Assembly (NCBI RefSeq): GCF_046507575.1 | Contig: NZ_JBKFEY010000015.1 | Span: 1 to 64,000 of the forward strand | From: Pontitalea aquivivens | GTDB taxonomy: Bacteria > Pseudomonadota > Alphaproteobacteria > Rhodobacterales > Rhodobacteraceae | Reading direction: 5' to 3' | DNA: 64,000 bases | Part shown: positions 58,252 through 64,000 of the stretch, one piece after another | Position numbering within the stretch: the stretch's first letter is position 1 | How the letters are laid out: each line of letters starts with the position of its first letter | Position numbers and translations under genes: made by a program | Notes under the pieces: model-generated | Seen by the model: only the letters and a program-made list of their open reading frames with translations | What the model was told of the DNA's origin: nothing | The model's database searches: none

Positions 58252-60698
58252 TGTCATCGAAATCCAACTACAAGGGGATTTCTCGCCGCGATGAGGTCAA
58301 GGTCGAGAGCCGTCGTGTCGATATGCGGAGCTGGGGGCAGAAGCTCTCGGATGAGGCAAACACGCCCAGCGGAACGATCACGATCTTTGTGGCAATGGCC
58401 TTCGCCTGCGCCATCTTCTTCTGGGTGCCTTTCCTGCCGGAGCTGCTGTTCGTCGGCGCTCTGATCTTCTTCCGCAAGCACTACAACTATAAGAAGAAGG
58501 TTTGGTCGGCCCCTGCACGGGTGCCGCTCTATGTGAGCAAAATGACTGGTCGCGAGTATCTGGACGAAATGTCCAACGCGCCGGGGGAAGGTGACGTTTA
58601 CATCGGTTTTTGCCTTGAAACGAACCGCGAGACATGGGCGTCCCTTAGTGATGCGAGAACGCACCGCATCGTAATCGGGACAACCGGCTCCGGTAAGACG
58701 GAAGAGCTTCTTGCAGAGACATGCAACGCGCTCGTTCACGATTCCGGCGTCATGATGATCGACGGCAAGGGTGAAATGAAAGGCTCCCTCAAGGGGGTTA
58801 TCTCTCTGGCGCGGCTCTTCTGGCGGGATGAGGACGTGTATAGCCTCAACTATGTGATGGGCGGGCAGGATGCCCAGCTTTTCCGCAATGAAAAGCGCTC
58901 GAATACCTTCAACCCACTACAGAAGATGGGTTCGAGCCAGATGACGGAAATCCTGATCTCGCTGCTCTCAGCGCCCGGTTCCGATCCTATGTGGAGCGAC
59001 CGCGCCATTGCGCTGATCCAGGGCCTTATTCCGCCTCTCAATTACTTGAGCGGACGGGGGTATATCGTTCTCAACGCTGACATGCTGTCGAGGTTCTTGC
59101 CCCTGAATGCCGTCGAGGATCTTTACTGGCACTGTGCCTTCATCGATCACAACGGCAAGAGAGTGAGGTTGCCGAAGGAAGAGCAGGATTTCCTGCGGCA
59201 GGAATACCTGATGGGCCTTCGCATCTACCTTGAGAATATCCCAGGCTATACGGTTGGTCCGCCACAGCCCTTCATGGGCCGTGGAGAAGGCCCGCCGCCC
59301 CAGGCCGACGAATCTCGCGCCGAGGTCGTAAAGCAGCACGGGTTCCTGACCATGCAGGTCGTGAAGCCGATCACGGATTTGAGCTTCAACTACGGCCACA
59401 TCTACAACACGACCATCGGTGAGATCGATTTCCTTGACATGGCCCGCAATCGAAGGCTGCTAGTCGGTCTTCTGCCCGCGCTGGAGCGCAGCAAGCAGAA
59501 CATGCAGCCGTTGGGGAAAATGGCGGTCGCAGCGATCAAGAACACACTGGCGACAGGTCTGGCCGGGCCTGTCAGCGGCGAGTGGCGTCAGGTGATGGCA
59601 GACCAAGAGGTAGCCCGAGGCCCTACGCCCTACTTCATCCTCTGCGATGAGTATGGGTATTTTGTCGTTGAGGGCTTTGCTGTCGCACCAGCCCAGGCCC
59701 GAAGCCTGGGGTATTCCATCACGTTCGGCGTCCAGAACATCGACAACCTCATGGAGGTGTCGGAGAGCGAAGGTAACGCTACGCAGGAGAACACCAATAT
59801 CGCGCTGGTGGGCCGGATGACCTCTGGTTCCGACAGCGCAACCTACAAGTTTGCAGCGAGCCGAGCCGGGGAAGCCCACGTTCAGGTGATCGAGGACGTG
59901 GAGATGAACTATTCGGGTGTCGGGACGACGCGCCTGGATGACGGACGCAGCCGACTGCAAAGCGTGTCGCGGCTCAACTATGACGACATGAGCGCCCAGA
60001 AGGATGGAAAATTCACCTTCATCCTTGGCACCCCAATATTCTCGCGCAAGGGCAAGAAGGTCATCACAGATCAGTCCGTGAAGGTCGTTCGGCTTTTGTC
60101 TTTGTATTGCGGCGGCGACTACAGTCCCGATTCCGTCAGTCCGGTGAATGCGGCTTACGTCTTGCCGCTTGCGCCGGAAGAGAAGGACAAGATGCGAGCG
60201 GAACTTCAACTCGCTGGAAACCCGGAGCTGGCCATCCAGATCAGCGCCACTGCGCAGTCAATCATGGAAGGCCGTGTTAACCGCCTGACCTACAGTGCTG
60301 AACCGAGGCATGTTGGCCCTGACGATTGGCTGTCCTATCTGGCGTTTCGGGCCGAGGAGCGGCAGATGAAACCGGCTTCGGTGCCCGAGGAAGAGAAGGA
60401 AATGCTGTTCGACTCCTACCTGCATTTGGTTGAGCGGTTAGAGAGGGGGGCGAAGCAGTCGGGAACCACTGACATGGTTCAAGCCTATCTCGGCCGCAAG
60501 GTGAAGTCGCAGCGCTACAGCGCCGTGCTGAATGATGTTGTGCTGGATCTCGCGCAGGTCCGCGCGGCGAAGATGCGAGAGCTGTCTGTGAAAAGCAGCA
60601 CCGCCCTGGATGATGTGGAGAGCCAGGTTGAACGGGCGGAAGAGACGGTTCAAGTCAGGAGGGTTCGGACTGCCGGTCGAGAGCGCATGTCAGGATAG
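58248..60698 (+). CDS. dotL: DotL (TrbC-like) type IV coupling protein
   Basis: An 816-residue coupling ATPase (T4CP). Two membrane segments at residues 45-85 (TIFVAMAFACAIFFWVPFLPELLFVGALIFF in part) precede the ATPase domain with Walker A GTTGSGKTEE at 144-153 and Walker B FILCDEYGYF near 463. The C-terminal 140 residues are helical and would bind substrates. It links relaxosome DNA to the channel. Size is near Legionella DotL (783) and R64 TrbC (763). ATG at 58248 overlaps the DotA stop; the next ATG at 58251 is equally possible. Confidence 0.92.
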   Translation: MMSSKSNYKGISRRDEVKVESRRVDMRSWGQKLSDEANTPSGTITIFVAMAFACAIFFWVPFLPELLFVGALIFFRKHYNYKKKVWSAPARVPLYVSKMTGREYLDEMSNAPGEGDVYIGFCLETNRETWASLSDARTHRIVIGTTGSGKTEELLAETCNALVHDSGVMMIDGKGEMKGSLKGVISLARLFWRDEDVYSLNYVMGGQDAQLFRNEKRSNTFNPLQKMGSSQMTEILISLLSAPGSDPMWSDRAIALIQGLIPPLNYLSGRGYIVLNADMLSRFLPLNAVEDLYWHCAFIDHNGKRVRLPKEEQDFLRQEYLMGLRIYLENIPGYTVGPPQPFMGRGEGPPPQADESRAEVVKQHGFLTMQVVKPITDLSFNYGHIYNTTIGEIDFLDMARNRRLLVGLLPALERSKQNMQPLGKMAVAAIKNTLATGLAGPVSGEWRQVMADQEVARGPTPYFILCDEYGYFVVEGFAVAPAQARSLGYSITFGVQNIDNLMEVSESEGNATQENTNIALVGRMTSGSDSATYKFAASRAGEAHVQVIEDVEMNYSGVGTTRLDDGRSRLQSVSRLNYDDMSAQKDGKFTFILGTPIFSRKGKKVITDQSVKVVRLLSLYCGGDYSPDSVSPVNAAYVLPLAPEEKDKMRAELQLAGNPELAIQISATAQSIMEGRVNRLTYSAEPRHVGPDDWLSYLAFRAEERQMKPASVPEEEKEMLFDSYLHLVERLERGAKQSGTTDMVQAYLGRKVKSQRYSAVLNDVVLDLAQVRAAKMRELSVKSSTALDDVESQVERAEETVQVRRVRTAGRERMSG

Positions 60699-60749
60699 GT
60701 GGTTGACAAAGCGCGTTTCTTGACGGTTGAAAAATCCGCTCACACACAC

Positions 60750-60767
60750 TATATTTAGATAGAGTTT
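60750..60767 (+). promoter_or_regulatory. TATATTTAGATAGAGTTTA box before the 60784 gene
   Basis: The best plus-strand copy of the motif, directly before AAAGGAGG and the ATG at 60784. TTGAAA at 60726-60731 with 18-bp spacing could form a promoter with TATATT, so a protein bound on the box would block transcription. Confidence 0.6.
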
Positions 60768-60783
60768 AGGAAAGGAGGTTCTG

Positions 60784-61026
60784 ATGGCGACGAACGGAAC
60801 AGCGCTGCTGCCCCCTCGGGCCAGCTTCGGAGAGCGGCTTCTGCGGAAGCTCCTTTTCATCGGGCCGGAAACCCACAAGGAAGATCTCAAGGAAACCGCT
60901 CGGGTCATCAATGCGCGGATGAAGTCCGACTTGACCCTGGCTCGGCACAACGATGAGCTGGAAAGCTATCGCAGGAACATGATGGATGCTGCCGATATTC
61001 GTCGGCGCAGGGAAAATTGGAACTGA
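60784..61026 (+). CDS. Small basic hypothetical protein
   Basis: An 80-residue basic helical protein with no recognised motif. It has its own promoter box and a strong ribosome site (AAAGGAGG), and ends in a strong terminator, so it forms its own unit after the second Dot operon. Confidence 0.65.
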   Translation: MATNGTALLPPRASFGERLLRKLLFIGPETHKEDLKETARVINARMKSDLTLARHNDELESYRRNMMDAADIRRRRENWN

Positions 61027-61057
61027 CGATAGCTGAAAGCGCAGGATGACAACGAAA

Positions 61058-61082
61058 AGCCGGGGAATGCCCCGGCTTTTTT
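61058..61082. terminator. Strong bidirectional Rho-independent terminator
   Basis: AGCCGGGG-AATG-CCCCGGCT is an 8-bp perfect stem with T6 at 61077-61082; on the minus strand it is followed by TTTTCG. It separates the plus-strand transfer operon from the convergent minus-strand gene ending at 61082. Confidence 0.85.
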
Positions 61083-61669
61083 CATGTCGAAGATGACGAA
61101 AATTCGTGTCTTAACCAGTCACGCACGGGGGCCTTCTTTTCGTAAAGACGGCGGTGGACATATTGCCACACGCGGTAGCGCAGAGACAAAGCATTGACCA
61201 GCAAGGTAGCTGCTATCAGCATCGCTCCGAACAGGGTGAACAGATAGCCGGTCAGGAAGTAATAAAGGAAGCCGAATGCAGCCGCGCAGCCCGAGGCTAT
61301 GAGAAAGCGGCGCTCGCCAATCCGCAGCTCGTCTATGGTCCGACTGACGGCTTCCAGCATCATCTCGACTTCTTCGACGTGTTCGCAATGATCGCAGCCC
61401 AAGACATAGGTGGTGTCACCGCTGTCGTGGTGAATGGCGTCTTGTAGGGAAATGCTGCCGACAGCGCCGCAGTTCGGGCAGGTTGTTCGCTGTCGCCCCT
61501 TCTTGATGGCCGATACCGCGAAAGCGAAGCTGGACCCAACATCCCGCTGGCCGGACAGGCGCGAGCGCCAGAAATTGCGGGGATTGAGGCCCTTCACCTT
61601 GCGCCATGGGAATAGAATGCTGCCTATTCCGTGGCGCGGTGGTTCCTTCTTCTTTTCCTCGTCGGCCAT
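61082..61669 (-). CDS. Membrane protein with zinc-ribbon
   Basis: A 195-residue protein. A cytoplasmic zinc ribbon (CPNCG near residue 63, CDHCE near 90) precedes two membrane segments (IASGCAAAFGFLYYFLTGYLF and TLFGAMLIAATLLVNAL). The N-terminus is basic and proline-rich. It is cotranscribed with the gene at 61678. Function is unknown; it could be entry exclusion or an accessory membrane factor. Confidence 0.65.
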   Translation of the reverse strand: MADEEKKKEPPRHGIGSILFPWRKVKGLNPRNFWRSRLSGQRDVGSSFAFAVSAIKKGRQRTTCPNCGAVGSISLQDAIHHDSGDTTYVLGCDHCEHVEEVEMMLEAVSRTIDELRIGERRFLIASGCAAAFGFLYYFLTGYLFTLFGAMLIAATLLVNALSLRYRVWQYVHRRLYEKKAPVRDWLRHEFSSSST

Positions 61670-61677
61670 TGGCGACC

Positions 61678-62052
61678 TCAGCTCAGTTGGATGTGAACGC
61701 GGTTGGGGTCAACTTCCATCGGCAACCCGCCGCCCTGCACCAGGCCGGATAGGATGTCGCGGATGCCCCCGAAGTGCTCGAACATCGACAGGGGGCGGTG
61801 GGTGTCTTCCTCTTCACCGTTAGCCCGGATTGTGAGCGTCATGCCGGTCAGGTCCAGCACCAGGCGATACTTGGGAAGATCTGCGCCGAGATCGATCTCT
61901 GCGACGGCAGAGAAGGTGTCATCGTTCTTCAGGCCGGTGTGGGTCGCATCGACCAGCTCGGCCAGATATTCGGGCAGCGGCTCTTCAAGCGCGAAGCCCT
62001 GACGATAGGCATATTCGCCACGATAGATGGCCGGTTTTTTCAAGGCAGTCAT
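61678..62052 (-). CDS. Hypothetical protein
   Basis: A 124-residue soluble protein with beta-like central part (YRLVLDLTGMTLTIRANGEEED). No family is recognised. A TGTTTAGATAGAG box lies directly upstream on the coding strand, followed by AAAGGAG and the ATG at 62052. Confidence 0.65.
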   Translation of the reverse strand: MTALKKPAIYRGEYAYRQGFALEEPLPEYLAELVDATHTGLKNDDTFSAVAEIDLGADLPKYRLVLDLTGMTLTIRANGEEEDTHRPLSMFEHFGGIRDILSGLVQGGGLPMEVDPNRVHIQLS

Positions 62053-62067
62053 GGTATAAACTCCTTT

Positions 62068-62093
62068 CTCTATCTAAACACATACTGTAAATT
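62068..62093 (-). promoter_or_regulatory. TGTTTAGATAGAG box before the 62052 gene
   Basis: The coding strand reads TTTACAGTATGTGTTTAGATAGAG, containing the extended half site seen at 13778, 18284 and 50128. The ribosome site follows at once. Confidence 0.55.
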
Positions 62094-62129
62094 AAGCTGG
62101 AACACCAGAACTCATATGAGAGGCGGGCC

Positions 62130-62864
62130 GTGAAACCAGCGCTCCGATACATCGCAATCGCCGGACTTGCGGGCCTTCTGACCGGCCCGGCGCTTGCGCA
62201 AGATAACCCGGCCGATAGGTCGGACATAGACCTAGACGGCCAAGCTCCCGCAGAGCTTCTTCAGGAGTGGCAGGGCGGAAAGCGCGTTCTCTTCTGGTCG
62301 GTGCCGGATAGCACATGGATCGAGGTATTCCACGGCCGAGACGTGACGGGCCTCGTGGATGACCCTCGGTCATATTTCAAACGCATAGTGGCTGACGGCA
62401 GGCAGTGGCAGTGGCGGAACAAAGGCTTCGTTCCGCTGATCGCGGAAGAGGCTGTTGCGGCTGGCCCGGCGAGCGCCGAGGATTTCGCGGCTGCGATTGC
62501 TCCTTTCTCGGATGATCTGGCCGAGACCCCGGAGAACAGCCCGGCGAACATGACATATCTGTTCCGGTCGGAATCTGGTGAAACCATTAAGGGCGTTCGC
62601 CTCGCGACAACCAGCGTCTGTGCCGAGGGCGGGGCGCAGTGCCCGCTGGTGGTTCTGCGCGATGGACAGCCGCCGAGGTCGATCTTCATCAATCTCGACG
62701 TGCCGTGGGGCTTCCTAGAGGCTGATGGGCGCGTTCTCGTTGAATATCAGCTTGAGACGGCCGTTTCCCAGATCGACCTCGGGACGGGAGCCGTCTCGCA
62801 GCTGAACATGATCGAGCCTGCGCCAGCGCAGTCGCCGCCGAGAAATCCTCGCTATGTGGAGTAG
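62130..62864 (+). CDS. Secreted hypothetical protein
   Basis: A 244-residue secreted protein with signal peptide (IAIAGLAGLLTGPALAQ). The mature part is beta-rich in the second half (VRLATTSVCAEGGAQCPLVVL) with one cysteine pair. GTG 62130 follows GAGGCGGG. A CTCATATGAG palindrome lies at 62111-62120. It ends 4 bp before the wall hydrolase gene. Function unknown. Confidence 0.65.
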   Translation: MKPALRYIAIAGLAGLLTGPALAQDNPADRSDIDLDGQAPAELLQEWQGGKRVLFWSVPDSTWIEVFHGRDVTGLVDDPRSYFKRIVADGRQWQWRNKGFVPLIAEEAVAAGPASAEDFAAAIAPFSDDLAETPENSPANMTYLFRSESGETIKGVRLATTSVCAEGGAQCPLVVLRDGQPPRSIFINLDVPWGFLEADGRVLVEYQLETAVSQIDLGTGAVSQLNMIEPAPAQSPPRNPRYVE

Positions 62865-62868
62865 ACCA

Positions 62869-64000
62869 ATGCGCAGCACCCTTGCCGCCCTAGTCGTTTC
62901 GACCGCGCTTGCACTGACGGCTGCACCAGCCGTTGCGCAGAGCATTTCCGGGGGGTTCGACTTCGAGGATTTTCGGGTTGCGGTGATGGGGCCGGAGTCC
63001 GGGCGTCGTTACGAAATCCTCAACCTCGTGACCGGCAAGGCAGCTGGGGCCTATCAGTTCATGCCCCAGACGCTGGCCGACCTGGGATATGTGTCTAGCC
63101 CGACCGGCGTGTGGGATTGGGATAGCGTGGTGTTCACGGGAAAGTCCCAGGCGATGGGAGTGAACACGATCAATGATTTTTTAACTACCGAAGCCGGGCG
63201 GCGGTTGCAGGATCAGGCTTTCGATGAATTTACCCTTCGCAACTGGCGCTCTTTGAGTGCTTCCACCAAGGGGCAAATCGGGAAAGTCGTGAACGGGGTT
63301 CTCGTTACCGAGGGTGGGCTGCTCTCTGGCGCTCACTTCCTTGGTGCCGGGGGGATGAACAACTTCGTTCGTTCGGGCTTTACAGGCGCAAACCTCAATA
63401 ACCTGTCTACGATCCTCGCCCAGAACTTCCCGTCACAGCAGACGGTAGAACGGCTCGATCAGTATGTGATGGGGCGACTGGTGAGCGGTGCAGCGGCGCA
63501 TGGCGGTATCGCTGGCGCATCGGGCTATGGCGGTAGTGCCGGAGGGGCTGGCGGGAGCTATACCGTCGATCAGGTGGCCCAGGCAGCGGCGGCGAACGCG
63601 GGAAGCGTCTCGGGGGTCTGCATGACGCACCCGATCATGTCCACAAGTGGTCAGCGGGTTTCGTCGCCCTATGGCGTCGATAGAACGGGCAGGGCGTCGG
63701 CTGGTTGGCACCAAGGCTTGGATTTGGTGAATGGTGTCGGCCGAGGCGATCCAATCTATGCCGGAGTGAACGGCCGGGTGGTGGTTGCGGGTTCCGGTAG
63801 CGGCGGAAACCGCGTTGTAATCGAGACAAGCGACGGATCGCAGCGGTTTGTCTTCATGCACCTGGATTCGGTCCATCGCGACGTGCGGCAGATCGGGACG
63901 GTTGTGACCCCTGACACCCAGATCGGGACGATGGGCGATAGCGGATCGGCTGGCGCAATCCACTTGCACCTGGGCAGCTTGATCGAGGGATCGAAGCTCC
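62869..64000 (+). CDS. Bifunctional cell-wall hydrolase: transglycosylase-like and M23 peptidase (partial)
   Basis: At least 377 residues; the gene continues past the window. A signal peptide (LVVSTALALTAAPAVAQ) is followed by a lytic-transglycosylase-like domain with YEILNLVTGKAAGAYQFMPQTLADLGY (in part) and, after a Gly-rich linker (GAAAHGGIAGASGYGG), an M23/LytM endopeptidase domain with HQGLDLVN, FMHLDSV and AIHLHLG carrying the zinc His and Asp ligands. It should open peptidoglycan for the transfer channel, like VirB1 fused to a LytM. GGAG precedes ATG 62869. Confidence 0.85.
   Translation, partial: MRSTLAALVVSTALALTAAPAVAQSISGGFDFEDFRVAVMGPESGRRYEILNLVTGKAAGAYQFMPQTLADLGYVSSPTGVWDWDSVVFTGKSQAMGVNTINDFLTTEAGRRLQDQAFDEFTLRNWRSLSASTKGQIGKVVNGVLVTEGGLLSGAHFLGAGGMNNFVRSGFTGANLNNLSTILAQNFPSQQTVERLDQYVMGRLVSGAAAHGGIAGASGYGGSAGGAGGSYTVDQVAQAAAANAGSVSGVCMTHPIMSTSGQRVSSPYGVDRTGRASAGWHQGLDLVNGVGRGDPIYAGVNGRVVVAGSGSGGNRVVIETSDGSQRFVFMHLDSVHRDVRQIGTVVTPDTQIGTMGDSGSAGAIHLHLGSLIEGSKL

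Noticed and set aside
1..64000. tRNA, rRNA and insertion sequences
   Set aside because: I looked for transposase frames with DDE motifs, terminal inverted repeats and tRNA-like cloverleaf segments and saw none by eye; a covariance-model search was not possible.

Overview
The window looks like part of a large conjugative plasmid, probably of an alphaproteobacterium. Three things point to the group: a GAAC-N7-GAAC SOS box (the alphaproteobacterial LexA type) before a Y-family polymerase gene, an rcgA/rcgR-like pair of the kind I recall from rhizobial conjugative plasmids, and GC-rich coding sequence. No rRNA, tRNA or chromosomal housekeeping operon is visible. The most notable gene is a telomere resolvase (protelomerase) at 8992-10098 on the minus strand. 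It has all five expected catalytic positions and line-by-line similarity, from memory, to phage N15 TelN. The replicon may therefore be a linear molecule with covalently closed hairpin ends. I could not find a telomere palindrome inside the window.

Layout. 1-1.5 kb: iteron-like TACCTAA repeats and three small plus-strand genes. 1.6-5.3 kb: an rcgA / hydrolase / FadL-type outer-membrane operon. 5.9-13.7 kb: a minus-strand DNA-processing block with SSB, topoisomerase III, a SPOR protein, the telomere resolvase, a glutaredoxin, a divergent ColE1-type (HEN) relaxase and a PlsC acyltransferase. 13.8-19.5 kb: accessory genes, namely a TraB/Lnt-like protein, a Y-family polymerase with its SOS box, relBE, vapBC and a secreted nuclease. 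19.5-38.3 kb: the first block of an I-type (Dot/Icm, IncI-like) type IV secretion system, transcribed on the minus strand: DotC, DotB, an M15 peptidase, IcmT-like, a thiol oxidoreductase, DotI, DotH, DotG, small membrane proteins, DotO, IcmD-like, DotM and an LPD7-like protein. An StbA/ParM actin-like pair and a tiny lipoprotein head this block. 38.4-41.3 kb: a tyrosine recombinase, a ParA/RHH partition pair and about 500 bp of degenerate CATATG/GTGC repeats.

41.4-48.8 kb: a 422-residue protein followed by a 2066-residue methylase-helicase fusion resembling P1 DarB. 48.9-50.1 kb: a highly structured leader with a possible antisense RNA, and a candidate replication initiator. 50.2-61.0 kb: the second T4SS block on the plus strand, with three tandem secreted paralogues, an HExxH protein, DotA and the coupling protein DotL. 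61.1-64 kb: two minus-strand genes, a secreted protein and a cell-wall hydrolase (transglycosylase plus M23) that runs off the window end.

How it may fit together. Relaxase, DotL, the Dot core and the wall hydrolases would transfer the element. SSB, Topo III, the resolvase and the candidate initiator would maintain it. Two partition systems and two toxin-antitoxin pairs would stabilise it. The DarB-like protein would protect incoming DNA. Two short motifs tie the replicon together: TATTTAGATA-type boxes before at least ten transcription units on both strands, and clusters of CATATG at four places. Gene functions were assigned by reading motifs and recalling families; no database search was run.
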